A DNA stretch of 64,000 nucleotides from Ischnura elegans (Eukaryota; Arthropoda; Insecta; Odonata; Coenagrionidae). Numbering within the stretch: the first letter of the stretch is position 1; every line of letters starts with the position of its first letter. The notes under the pieces are model-generated. The model was not told the DNA's origin, searched no databases, and saw only the letters and a program-made list of their open reading frames with translations. The stretch spans positions 6,090,607-6,154,606 of the forward strand of contig NC_060258.1 of assembly GCF_921293095.1 (NCBI RefSeq). Reading direction: 5' to 3'. Below are positions 32,905-46,686 of the stretch, piece by piece. The position numbers were made by a program, and so were the translations under genes.

Positions 32905-32921
32905 GGAGTCATTTTGACTCC
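32905..32921. repeat. piggyBac subterminal palindrome, left
   Basis: GGAGTCATTTTGACTCC: seven-base arms around a 3-bp centre. Same motif at 35216-35232 and 35395-35411. Confidence 0.7.
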
Positions 32922-33239
32922 TACCTTATAATTGTTTATTTTTCCAGTTTATCTATGTTTTTATTTATACATTGCTTTAGTTTATCATTATTGTTTATTA
33001 TTGCATTATTTCAGACGTTATTTAAACAAAAAAATCATATTTTTTTAAAATGCGAGTTTCGACTGTATTGCTTTGAAATTCTTTTTTCCTACATGTTATG
33101 TTGTTTTAATAGGATTTTCACAGAGTAATTGGATAAAACAGCAACATAGACATTTCAACACATTTTATCATCATGTTTGAATGATCAAAAATATTACCTA
33201 GGCTATATGGAAGTTGGGAAGATAATTAAATACAGCAAA

Positions 33240-34713
33240 AAAACTGCATTTGATAAGCCACGCATTTGGCTAAGGTGCTTTTCAGTTCAAGACTTGTCGT
33301 TCATTGTCCACAGTTTCCCACAGAAATACTTTTGGCAGGTCGTACAATTCCAAACTGAGCGATTATTTCTGCACTTTGGTATTGCCTGGAAATATTTTTT
33401 TGCAGAATCCCGTCAGAAGAATATGCAGCACTGGACACGCCACGCTTTTGTCGAGATCTAATTTGAGTATCAGCCGACTCTGTATCGAGCTTTTTCAAAA
33501 GCGTCTTGCGCGAAATGTTTTAGGTAGTCTCCTTGTACACTGCCCATGAATACCTGCTAAGTCGGAAGTATTTTCAAACGAGTAGATAGGCCATCGCTGA
33601 GTATATGTTCTTGTGGTAATAATGTGATTTCATTTCTTTTGGTACTTCTCTTCGAATTATTTACCTTTCCCATAATGCTAGAACCCTAGCTTTTTCGCTG
33701 TTCGGCGAGTTTGACTGAGGTAATGTAATTATCTACAGTAACATTTCAGCCTTTTTCAGAAACGTTTGCATTAGTTTCAGTACTACTAAACGGCAATCTG
33801 CATGAAGTGAATAATCTTTTCCATCATTAGGGAAGGCATTTGCAAAATATTTGCTATCATTGTTAACAGCTAGCCAATATTCATGGCCGTATTTGTCCGG
33901 CTTAGATGGAATGTACTGAGTAAAATACACCTGATTTTACTGGGGAGAATTCGTTCAACAACCGTGATGTATGGACCAGGTTTTTAACAAGGAATGTAAT
34001 TATCTGTGAATATATCCTACACTCTTGAAAAGATGGCATAATTGACAGTTTTGAGCCGCTGGAATTGATTAGATTTCTCATCAAATCTTAGATAATGCAA
34101 AATTTTTACAAACCGGTTCCCAGTCGTTCATTTTAGATAATGGTATTCCCCAGTCGTTTGATTAAATACTTGCAATAGAGAGATCATTTGCACCTCATAT
34201 TCAATGGCATAAAATATGGCTATACATGCATCTAGCTCACCACCGAAAAGAGTAAAATCTTCATAATTTTGTTTGCGTGCTTCCACAATTTTACATCACT
34301 TTATGTGAGTCAGTATACAAGAATCGATAAATAATTGTAGATAATATCTTTGTTTTGTAACTCCTTATGAAAGGGAAAGTAAATGTAAATTACTGCATGT
34401 CTTTTGCACGTATTATGTCTGAATCTTCAGACTAGCTAGAAACGTTGTGAGGAATAAAATCTTTGACTTCGTCAGAGACGAAATGATGTTCCTTTTCGCA
34501 TTCCGATTTACCTTCCGGTATAGAATGCAACATAGAAAGGACTTCACGCATTAGCCTACTTCTTCTGGTCATACTGCTAGTCAGGAAAAATGAAAGCCTT
34601 ACTTCACTAGAGTTCTGCAGTCCATTCCAGAGTTCACTGGATTTACTAATGTGAAGGTCAGCGCACGATTTTCCTGTGCGGCGCGCGACAGCCAGCGCTG
34701 TCAGAGCCGACAA
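33240..34713 (-). pseudogene. piggyBac transposase relic
   Basis: Pieces in several frames in the right order. At 34432-34713 is a possible N-terminal part with acidic FVSDEVKDFIP. Around 33900-34090 are RLKTVNYAIFSRV and KPGPYITVVERILPSK, in the position of the first catalytic Asp block, where the usual T-x-D-E is T-V-V-E, so the Asp is lost. At 33733-33930 is YIPSKPDKYGHEYWLAV with DSKYFANAFPNDGKD, a hallmark of the DDE_Tnp_1_7 family. Around 33300-33400 is a Cys-rich tail (NCTTCQKYFCG). At least one frame change separates the middle blocks. Not functional. Confidence 0.85.
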
Positions 34714-35215
34714 TGCTAGGACAATAACTTTATTTCATTCTACTGATTTATTTTCCTGGTTCATCCTTGTATCAATGGAAGGATACAAAGGTAATTTTTC
34801 AGGTTTGAAAATGAACTTCCACAAGATCAAGGGTGAAATAAAAGCGCTGCAGTGCAATACTGTGTAACAGTATTGAGCTGTAGCGAGCCTGATAGGCGGG
34901 GAGAAGGGAGGGATAAGGGATGAGGGCAAGACACGACGGCTTCTAAACACATGAATTTGAAAATGCTCAATATGAATAGCATATTCACCACTTTATCGCA
35001 GGATAAAATTATATCAGGACATTCATATGGTTTGTAGTTCCAAACACGGACCCATAAAATTAGAAATGCCTTAAAATTCTCGCAAATATTGGCCTGAAAG
35101 CAAAATAATTATATATTTAAGCCATCGGTTGATTTAAATTAATTATTAACATAAGAAGAAATAAACTCTTGAACAAATATTACTATTTGGCGAAAAGACG
35201 AGCAAAATACAATAG

Positions 35216-35232
35216 GGAGTCAAAATGACTCC
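35216..35232. repeat. piggyBac subterminal palindrome, inner right
   Basis: A third copy of the 17-bp palindrome, about 180 bp inside the right end, next to a CTTTGGTAG block also related to the TIR. Confidence 0.65.
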
Positions 35233-35394
35233 CTTTGGTAGTCGAAGGTAAATTTCTAAAAATAAGTACTATTTTACTTTCTAGAACTATTTTGATCGCA
35301 AAGTTTTATTTCATGTCAAAAATGAATAAAAGTCACGAAATTTCAGGCCGGAATTTGGAAAATTTTAGTCAGGGCAGAGAAATAAAAATCGCGA

Positions 35395-35411
35395 GGAGTC
35401 AAAATGACTCC
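35395..35411. repeat. piggyBac subterminal palindrome, right
   Basis: The same 17-bp palindrome, 16 bp inside the right end. Confidence 0.7.
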
Positions 35412-38400
35412 ATCGGTAGTTCTAGTGTTAAGCACTCGCTCCATCCATACCTTCGGTCTCCTACTTATCTCATTTAAAAGGTGCAATTCCTAACCCACAA
35501 TGTCCTGCACTTCATACCTCATCTTATCATATTTCCATCTTTAGCGCTGTTTTCATCATATCTTCTCATTTAAGCACTCGTTCCATCCATACCTTCGGTC
35601 TCCTACTTATCTCATTTAAAAGGTGATATTGCTAACCCACCATGTCCTGCACTTCATACCTCATCTTATCATATTTCCACCTTTAGCACTGTTCTCATCA
35701 TTGCTTCTCATTTAAGCACTCGCTCCATCCATACCTTCGGTCTCCTACTTATCTAATTTAAAAGGTGATATTCCTAACCCACCATGTCCTGCACTTCATA
35801 CCTCATCTTATCATATTTCCATCTTTAGCGCTGCTTTCATCATATCTTCTCATTTATGCACTCGCTCCATCCATACATTCGGTCTCCTACTTATCTCATT
35901 TAAAATGTGATATTGCTAACCCACCATGTCCTGCACTTCATACCTCATCTTATCATATTTACATCTTTAGCACTGTTTTCATCATGTCTTCTCCTTTAAG
36001 CACTCGCTCCATCCATACTTACGGTCTCCTGCTTATCTCATTTAAAAGGTCCAATTCCTAACCCACCATGTCCTGCACTTCATACCTCATCTTATCATAT
36101 TTCCATCTTTAGCGCTGTTTTCATCATATCTTCTCATTTAAGCACTCGCACCATCCATACCTTCGGTCTCCTACTTATCTCATTTAAAAGGTGCAATTCC
36201 TAACCCACCATGTCCCGCACTTCATACCTCATCTTATCATATTTCCATCTTTAGCGCTGTTTTCATCATATCTTCTCATTTAAGCACTCGCTCCATCCAT
36301 ACCTTCGGTCTCCTACTTATCTCATTTAGAAGGTGCAATTCCTAACCCACCATGTCCTGCACTTCATTTCTCATCTTATCATATTTCCATCTTTAGCCCT
36401 ATTTTCATCATATCTTCTCGTTTAAGCACTCGCTCCATACATACCTTCGGCCTCCTACTTATCTCATTTAAAAGGTGCAATTCTTAACCCACCATGTCCT
36501 GCACTTCATACCTCATCTTATCATATTTCCATCTTTAGCACTGTTTTCATCTTTTCTTCTCCTTTAAGCACTCGCTCCATCCATACTTTCGGTCTCCTAC
36601 TTATCTCATTTAAAAGGTGCAATTCCTAACCCACCATGTCCTGCACTTCATACCTCATCTTATCATATTTCTATCTTTAGCAATGTTTTCATCATTTCAT
36701 TTCATTTAAGCACTCGCTCCTTCCAACCTTCGGTCTCCTACTTATCTCATTTAAAAGGTGCAATTCCTAACCCACCATGTCCTGCACTTCATACGTCATC
36801 TTACCATATTACCATCTTTAGCACTGTTTTCATCATTTCTTCTTATTTAAGCACTCGCTCCATCAATACCTTCGGTCTCCTATTTATCTCATTTAATAGG
36901 TGCAATTCCTAACCCACCATGTCCTGCACTTCATACCTCATCTTATCATATTTCCATCTTTAGCACTGTTTTCATCATTTCTACTCCCTTAAGCACTCGC
37001 TCCATCCATTTCCTCGGCCTCCTACTTATCTCATTTAAAAGGTGCAATTCCTAACCCACCATGTCCTGCACTTTATACCTCATCTTATCATTTTACCATC
37101 TTTAGCACTGTTTTCATCATTTCTTCTCATTTAAGCACTCGATCCATCCATACCTTCGATCTCCTACTTATCTTATTTAAAAGGTGATATTGCTAACCCA
37201 CCATGTCCTGCACTTCATACGTCATCTTACCATATTACCATCTTTAGCACTGTTTTCATCATTTCTTCTCATTTAAGCACTCGCTCCATCCAACCTTCGG
37301 TCTCCTACTTATCTCATTTAAAAGGTGCAATTCCTAACCCACCATGTCCTGCACTTCATACGTCATCTTACCATATTACCATCTTTAGCACTGTTTTCAT
37401 CATTTCTTCTCACTTAAGCACTCGCTCCATCCATTTCATCGGCCTCCTACTTATCTCATTTAAAAGGTGCAATTCCCAACCCACCATGTCCTGCACTTTA
37501 TACCTCATCTTATCATATTTCCATCTTTAGCACTGTTTTCATCATATCTTCTCACTTAAGCACTCGCTCCATCCATTTCCTCGATCTCCTACTTATCTCA
37601 TTTAAAAGGTGCAATTCCTAACCAACCATGTCCTGCACTTCATACGTCATCTTATCAAATTACCATCTTTATCACTGTTTTCATCATTTCTTCTCATTTA
37701 AGCACTCGCTCCATCCATACCTTCGGTCTCCTACTTATCTGATTTAATAGGTGCAATTCCTAACCCACCATGTCCTGCACTTCATACCTCATCTTATCAT
37801 TATTCCATCTTTAGCACTGTTTTCATCATTTCTTCTCATTTAAGCACTCGCTCCTTCCAACCTTCGATCTCCTACTTATCTCATTTTAAAGGTGCAATTC
37901 CTAACCCACCATGTCCTGCACTTCATACCTCATCTTATCATATTTCCATCTTTAGCATTGTTTTCATCATTTCTTCTCATTTAAGCACTCGCTCCATCCA
38001 TACCTTCGGTCTCCTACTTATCTTATTTAATAGGTGCAATTCCTAACCCACCATGTCCTGCACTTCATACCTCATCTTATCATTATTCCATCTTTAGCAC
38101 TGTTTTCATCATTTCTTCTCATTTAAGCACTCGCTTCATCCAACCTTCGGTCTCCTACTTATCTCATTTAAAAGGTGCAATTCCTAACCAACCATGTCCT
38201 GCACTTCATACGTCATCTTATCAAATTACCATCTTTAGCACTGTTTTCATCATTTCTTCTCATTTAAGCACTCGCTCCATCCATACCTTCGGTCTCCTAC
38301 TTATCTCATTTAAAGGTGCAATTCCTAACCCACCATGTCCTGCACTTCATACGTCATCTTATCAAATTACCATCTTTAGCACTGTTTTCATCATTTCTTC

Positions 38401-38883
38401 TCATTTAAGCACTCGCTCCATCCATACCTTCGGTCCCTTACTTATCTCATTTAAAAGGTGATATTCCTAACCCACCATGTCCTGCACTTCATATCTCATC
38501 TTATCATATTTACATCTTTAGCGCTGTCTTCATCATTTCTTCTCATTTAAGCACTTGCTTCATCCATACCTTCGGTCTCCTACTTATCTCATTGAAAAGG
38601 TGCAATTCCTAACCCACCATGTCCTGCACTTCATACCTCATCTTATCATATTTCCATCTTTAATACTGTTTTCATCATTTCTTCTCATTTAAGCACTCGC
38701 TCTATCCATACCTTCGGTCTCCTACTTATCTGATTTAATAAGTGCAATTCCTAACCCACCATGTCCTGCACTTCATACCTCATCTTATCAAATTACCATC
38801 TTTAGCACTCTTTTCATCATTTCTTCTCATTTAAGCACTCGCTCCATCCATACCTTCGGTCTCCTACTTATCTGATTTAATAG

Positions 38884-41800
38884 GTGCAATTCCTAACCCA
38901 CCATGTCCTGCACTTCATATCTCATCTTATCATATTTACTTCTTTAGCACTTTTTTCTTCATTTCTTCTCATTAAAGCACTCGCTCCATCCAACCATCGG
39001 TCTCCTACTTATCTCATTGAAAAGGTGCAATTCCTAACCCACCATGTCCTGCACTTCATACCTCATCTTATCATATTTCCATCTTTAGCGCTGTTTTCAT
39101 CATTTCTTCTCATTTAAGCACTCGCTCCATCCATACCTTCGGTCTCCTACTTATATCATTTAAAAGGTGCAATTCCTAACCCACCATGTCCTGCACTTCA
39201 TACCTCATCTTATCATATTTCCATCTTTAATACTGTTTTCATCATTTCTTCTCATTTATGCACTCGCTCTATCCATACCTTCGGTCTCCTACTTATCTAA
39301 TTAGAAGGTGCAATTCCTAACCCACCATGTGTTGCACTTGATACCTCATCTTATCATATTTCAATCTTTATCACTATTTTCATCATTTATTCTCATTTAA
39401 GCACTCGCAACATCCATACCTTCGGTCTCCTTCTTATTCATTTAAAAGGTACAATTCCTAACCCACCATGTCCTGCACTTCATACCTCATCTTATCATAT
39501 TTCCATCTTTAATAATGTTTTCATCATTTCTTCTCATTTAGGCACTCGCTACATCAATACCTTCGGTCACCTACTTATCTTATTTAAAAGGTGCAATTCC
39601 TAACCCACCATGTCCTGCACTTCATACCTCATCTTATCATATTTCCATCATTAGCGCTGTTTTCATCATTTCTTCTCATTTAAGCACTAGCTCCATCCAT
39701 ACCTTCGGTCTCCTACTTATCTCATTGAAAAGGTGCAATTCCTAACCCACCATGTCCTGCACTTCATACCTCATCTTATCATATTTCCATCTTTAGCACT
39801 GTTTCCATCATTTCTTCTCATTTAAGCACTCGCTACATCCATACCTTCGGTATACTACTTATCTCATTTAAAAGGTAATATTCCTAACCCACCATGTCCT
39901 GCACTTCATGCCTCATCTTATCATTTTTCCATCTTAAGCACTGTTTCCATCATTTTTTCGCCTTAAGCACTCGCTCAATCCGTACTTTCGGTCTCCTACT
40001 TTTCTTATTTAAAAGGTGCAATTCCTAACCCACCATGTCCTGCACTTCATACCTCATCTTATCATATTTCCATCTTTATCACTATTTTCATCATTTCTTC
40101 TCAATTAAGCACTCGCTCCATCCATACCTTCGGTCTCCTACTTATCTCATTGAAAAGGTGCAATTCCTAACCCACCATATCCTGCACTTCATACGTCATC
40201 TTCTCATATTACCATCTTTAGCACTGTTTTCATCATTTCTTCTCCTTTAAGCACTCGCTCCATCCATACCTTTGGTGTCCTACTTATCTCATTTTAAAGG
40301 TGCAATTCCTAACCCACCATGTCCTGCACTTCATACCTCATCCTATCAATTATATCTTGAGCACTGTTTTCATCATTTCTTCTCATTTAAGCATTCGCTC
40401 CATCCATATCTTCGGTCTCCTACTTATCTCATTGAAAAGGTGCAATTTCTAACCCACCATGTCATGCACTTCATTCCTCATCTTATCATATTTCCACCTT
40501 TAGCACTGTTTTCATCATTTCTTCTCCTTTAAGCACTCGCTCCATCCATACCTTCGGCCTCCTACTTATCTCATTTAAAAGGTGCATATCTTAACCCACC
40601 ATGTCCTGCACTTCATACCTCATCTTATCTTATTTCCATCTTTAGCGCTGCTTTCATCATATCTTCTCATTTAAGCACTCGCTTCATCCATACCTTCGGT
40701 CTCCTACTTATCTCATTTAAAAGGTGATATTGCTAACCCACCATGTCCTGCACTTCATACCTCATCTTATCATATTTCCACCTTTAGCACTGTTCTCATC
40801 ATTGCTTCTCATTTAAGCACTCGCTCCATCCATACCTTCGGTCTCCTATTTATCTCATTTAAAAGGTGATATTCCTAACCCACCATGTCCTTCACTTCAT
40901 ACCTCATCTAATCATATTTCCATCTTTAGCGCTGTTTTCATCATTTCTTCTCATTTAAGCACTCGATCCATCCATACCTTCGGTCTCCTACTTAACTCAT
41001 TTTAAAGGTGCAATTCCTAACCCACCATGTCCTGCACTTCATACCTCATCCTATCAATTATATCTTGAGCACTGTTTTCATTATTTCTTCTCATTTAAGC
41101 ATTCGCTCCATCCATATCTTCGGTCTCCTACTTATTTCATTGAAAAGGTGCAATTTCTAACCCACCATGTCATGCACTTCATTCCTCATCTTATCATATT
41201 TCCACCTTTAGCACTGTTTTCATCATTTCTTCTCCTTTAAGCACTCGCTCCATACATACCTTCGGCCTCCTACTTATCTCATTTAAAAGGTGCAATTCTT
41301 AACCCACCATGTCCTGCACTTCATACCTCATCTTATCATATTTCCATCTTTAGCGCTGCTTTCATCATATCTTCTCACTTAAGCACTCGCTCCATCCATA
41401 CCTTCGGTCTCCTACTTATCTCATTTAAAAGGTGCAATTCCTAACCCACAATGTCCTGCACTTCATACCTCATCTTATCATATTTCCATCTTTAGCGCTG
41501 TTTTCATCATATCTTCTCATTTAGGCACTCGTTCCATCCATACCTTCGGACTCCTACTTATCTCATTTAAAAGGTGATATTCCTAACCCACCATGTCCTG
41601 CACTTCATACCTAATCTTATCATATTTCCATCTTTAGCGCTGTTTTCATCATATCTTCTCATTTATGCACTCGCTCCATCCATACATTCGGTCTCCTACT
41701 TATCTCATTTAAAATGTGATCTAGCTAACCCACCATGTCCTGCACTTCAAACCTCATCTTATCATATTTACATCTTTAGCACTGTTTTCATCATTTCTTC

Positions 41801-44800
41801 TCCTTTAAGCACTCGCTCCATCCATACTTACGGTCTCCTGCTTATCTCATTTAAAAGGTGCAATTCCTAACCCACCATGTCCTGCACTTCATACCTCATC
41901 TTATCATATTTCCATCTTTAGCGCTGTTTTCATCATATCTTCTCATTTAAGCACTCGCACCATCCATACCTTCGGTCTCCTACTTATCTCATTTAAAAGG
42001 TGCAATTCCTAACCCACCATGTCCCGCACTTCATACCTCATCTTATCATATTTCCATATTTAGCGCTGTTTTCATCATATCTTCTCATTTAAGCACTCGC
42101 TCCATCCATACATTCGGTCTCCTACTTATCTCATTTAAAAGGTGATATTGCTAACCCACCATGTCCTGCACTTCATACCTCATCTTATCATATTACCATC
42201 TTTAGCACTGTTTTCATCATTTCTTCTTATTTAAGCACTCGCTCCATCAATACCTTCGGTCTCCTACTTATCTCATTTAAAAGGTGCAATTCCTAACCCA
42301 CCATGTCCCGCACTTCATACCTCATCTTATCATTATTCCATCTATAGCACTGTTTTCATCGTCCCTTCACCTTTAAGCACTCGCTTCATCCATACCTTCG
42401 GTCTCCTACTTATCTCATTTAAAAGGTGCAATTCCTAACTCACCATGTCCTGCACTTCATACCCCATCTTACCATATTACCATCTTTAGCACTGTTCTCA
42501 TCATTTAATTTCATTTAAGCACTCGCTCCATCCAACCTTCGGTCTCCTACTTATCTAATTTAAAAGGTGCAATTCCTAACCCACCATGTCCTGCACTTCA
42601 TACCTCATCTTATCATATTTCCATCTTTAGCACTGTTTTCATCATTTCTTCTCCCTTAAGCACTCGCTCCATCCATTTCCTCGGTCTCCTACTTATCTCA
42701 TTTAAAAGGTGCAATTCCTAACCCACCATGTCCTGCACTTCATACCTTATCTCATCATATTTCTATCTATAGCACTGTTTTCATCATTTCTTCTCACTTA
42801 AGCACTCGCTACATCCATTTCCTCGGTCTCCTACTTATCTCATTTAAAAGGTGCAATTCCTAACCCACCATGTCTTGCACTTCATACCTCATCTAATCAT
42901 ATTTCCATCTTTAGCACTGTTTTCATCATTTCTTCTCATTTAAGCACTCGCTCCATCCAACCTTCGGTCTCCTACTTATTTCATTTAAAAGATGCAATTC
43001 CTAACTCACCATGTCCTGCACTTCATACCTCATCTTATCAAATTACCATCTTTAGCACTGTTTTCATCATTTCTTCTCATTTAAGCACTCGCTCCATCCA
43101 TACCTTCGGTCTCCTACTTATCTCATTTAAAGGTGCAATTCCTAACCCACCATGTCCTGCACTTCATACGTAATCTTATCAAATTACCATCTTTAGCACT
43201 GTTTTCATCATTTCTTCTCATTTAAGCACTCGCTCCATCCATACCTTCGGTCCCTTACTTATCTCATTTAAAAGGTGATATTCCTAACCCACCATGTCCT
43301 GCACTTCATATCTCATCTTATCATATTTACATCTTTAGCGCTGTCTTCATCATTTCTTCTCATTTAAGCACTAGCTCCATCCATACCTTCGGTCTCCTAC
43401 TTATCTCATTGAAAAGGTGCAATTCCTAACCCACCATGTCCTGCACTTCATACCTCATCTTATCATATTTCCATCTTTAATACTGTTTTCATCATTTCTT
43501 CTCATTTAAGCACTCGCTCTATCCATACCTTCGGTCTCCTACTTATCTGATTTAATAAGTGCAATTCCTAACCCACCATGTCCTGCACTTCATACCTCAT
43601 CTTATCAAATTACCATCTTTAGCACTCTTTTCATCATTTCTTCTCATTTAAGCACTCGCTCCATCCATACCTTCGGTCTCCTACTTATCTGATTTAATAG
43701 GTGCAATTCCTAACCCACCATGTCCTGCACTTCATATCTCATCTTATCATATTTACTTCTTTAGCACTTTTTTCTTCATTTCTTCTCATTAAAGCACTCG
43801 CTCCATCCAACCATCGGTCTCCTACTTATCTCATTGAAAAGGTGCAATTCCTAACCCACCATGTCCTGCACTTCATACCTTATCTTATCATATTTCCATC
43901 TTTAGCGCTGTTTTCATCATTTCTTCTCATTTAAGCACTCGCTCCATCCAACCTTCGGTCTCCTACTTATCTAATTTAAAAGGTGCAATTCCTAACCCAC
44001 CATGTCTTGCACTTCATACCTCATCTTATCATATTTCCATCTTTAATACTGTTTTCATCATTTCTTCTCATTTAAGCACTCGCTCTATCCATACCTTCGG
44101 TCTCCTACTTATCTAATTAGAAGGTGCAATTCCTAACCCACCATGTGTTGCACTTGATACCTCATCTTATCATATTTCAATCTTAATCACTATTTTCATC
44201 ATTTATTCTCATTTAAGCACTCGCAACATCCATACCTTCGGTCTCCTTCTTATTCATTTAAAAGGTACAATTCCTAACCCACCATGTCCTGCACTTCATA
44301 CCTCATCTTATCATATTTCCATCTTTAATAATGTTTTCATCATTTCTTCTCATTTAGGCACTCGCTACATCAATACCTTCGGTCACCTACTTATCTTATT
44401 TAAAAGGTGCAATTCCTAACCCACCATGTCCTGCACTTCATACCTCATCTTATCATATTTCCATCATTAGCGCTGTTTTCATCATTTCTTCTCATTTAAG
44501 CACTCGCTCCATCCATACCTTTGGTCTCCTACTTATATCATTTAAAAGGTGCAATTCCTAACCCACCATGTCCTGCACTTCATACCTCGTCTTATCATAT
44601 TTCCATCTTTAGCACTGTTTCCATCATTTCTTCTCATTTAAGCACTCGCTCCATCCATACCTTCGGTATACTACTTATCTCATTTAAAAGGTAATATTCC
44701 TAACCCACCATATCCTGCACTTCATGCCTCATCTTATCATTTTTCCATCTTAAGCACTGTTTCCATCATTTTTTCGCCTTAAGCACTCGCTCAATCCGTA

Positions 44801-46686
44801 CTTTCGGTCTCCTACTTTTCTTATTTAAAAGGTGCAATTCCTAACCCACCATGTCCTGCACTTCATACCTCATCTTATCATATTTCCATCTTTATCACTA
44901 TTTTCATCATTTCTTCTCATTTAAGCACTCGCTCCATCCATACTTTCGGTCTCCTACTTATCTCATTGAAAAGGTGCAATTCCTAACCCACCATATCCTG
45001 CACTTCATACGTCATCTTCTCATATTACCATCTTTAGCACTGTTTTCATCATTTCTTCTCCTTTAAGCACTCGCTCCATCCATACCTTTGGTGTCCTACT
45101 TATCTCATTTTAAAGGTACAATTCCTAACCCACCATGTCCTGCACTTCATACCTCATCCTATCAATTATATCTTGAGCACTGTTTTCATTATTTCTTCTC
45201 ATTTAAGCATTCGCTCCATCCATATCTTCGGTCTCCTACTTATCTCATTGAAAAGGTGCAATTTCTAACCCACCATGTCATGCACTTCATTCCTCATCTT
45301 ATCATATTTCCACCTTTAGCACTGTTTTCATCATTTCTTCTCCTTTAAGCACTCGGTCCATCCATACCTTCGGCCTCCTACTTATCTCATTTAAAAGGTG
45401 CATATCTTAACCCACCATGTCCTGCACTTCATACCTCATCTTATCTTATTTCCATCTTTAGCGCTGCTTTCATCATATCTTCTCATTTAAGCACTCGCTT
45501 CATCCATACCTTCGGTCTCCTACTTATCTCATTTAAAAGGTGATATTGCTAACCCACCATGTCCTGCACTTCATACCTCATCTTATCATATTTCCACCTT
45601 TAGCACTGTCCTCATCATTGCTTCTCATTTAAGCACTCGCTCCATCCATACCTTCGGTCTCCTATTTATCTCATTTAAAAGGTGATATTCCTAACCCACC
45701 ATGTCCTTCACTTCATACCTCATCTTATCATATTTCCATCTTTAGCGCTGTTTTCATCATTTCTTCTCATTTAAGCACTCGATCCATCCATACCTTCGGT
45801 CTCCTACTTAACTCATTTTAAAGGTGCAATTCCTAACCCACCATGTCCTGCACTTCATACCTCATCCTATCAATTATATCTTGAGCACTGTTTTCATTAT
45901 TTCTTCTCATTTAAGCATTCGCTCCATCCATATCTTCGGTCTCCTACTTATCTCATTGAAAAGGTGCAATTTCTAACCCACCATGTCATGCACTTCATTC
46001 CTCATCTTATCATATTTCCACCTTTAGCACTGTTTTCATCATTTCTTCTCCTTTAAGCACTCGCTCCATACATACCTTCGGCCTCCTACTTATCTCATTT
46101 AAAAGGTGCAATTCTTAACCCACCATGTCCTGCACTTCATACCTCATCTTATCATATTTCCATCTTTAGCGCTGCTTTCATCATATCTTCTCACTTAAGC
46201 ACTCGCTCCATCCATACCTTCGGTCTCCTACTTATCTCATTTAAAAGGTGCAATTCCTAACCCACAATGTCCTGCACTTCATACCTCATCTTATCATATT
46301 TCCATCTTTAGCGCTGTTTTCATCATATCTTCTCATTTAGGCACTCGTTCCATCCATACCTTCGGACTCCTACTTATCTCATTTAAAAGGTGATATTCCT
46401 AACCCACCATGTCCTGCACTTCATACCTCATCTTATCATATTTCCATCTTTAGCGCTGTTTTCATCATATCTTCTCATTTATGCACTCGCTCCATCCATA
46501 CATTCGGTCTCCTACTTATCTCATTTAAAAGGTGATATTGCTAACCCACCATGTCCTGCACTTCATACCTCATCTTATCATATTACCATCTTTAGCACTG
46601 TTTTCATCATTTCTTCTTATTTAAGAACTCGCTCCATCATTACCTTCGGTCTCCTACTTATCTCATTTAAAAGGTGCAATTCCTAA
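38884..46686 (+). repeat. 4,816-bp higher-order duplication in the satellite
   Basis: Distinctive variant strings repeat at a constant offset: 38884 and 43701, 40035 and 44851, 40272 and 45088, 41574 and 46390, all 4,816-4,817 bp apart (34 units). The two copies differ by scattered point changes. Confidence 0.85.

Larger units (their letters stand above)
32861..35427 (-). mobile_element. Decayed piggyBac-type element, 2.57 kb
   Basis: Flanked by TTAA on both sides (32857-32860 and 35428-35431), the piggyBac target. The ends are inverted CACTAG..AACTACC repeats leading into GGAGTCATTTTGACTCC. The left end has about 27 extra bases between CACTAG and AACTACC. The interior on the minus strand holds recognisable but broken piggyBac transposase. 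Paralogous satellite units without the insertion show the target site precisely. Confidence 0.9.
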
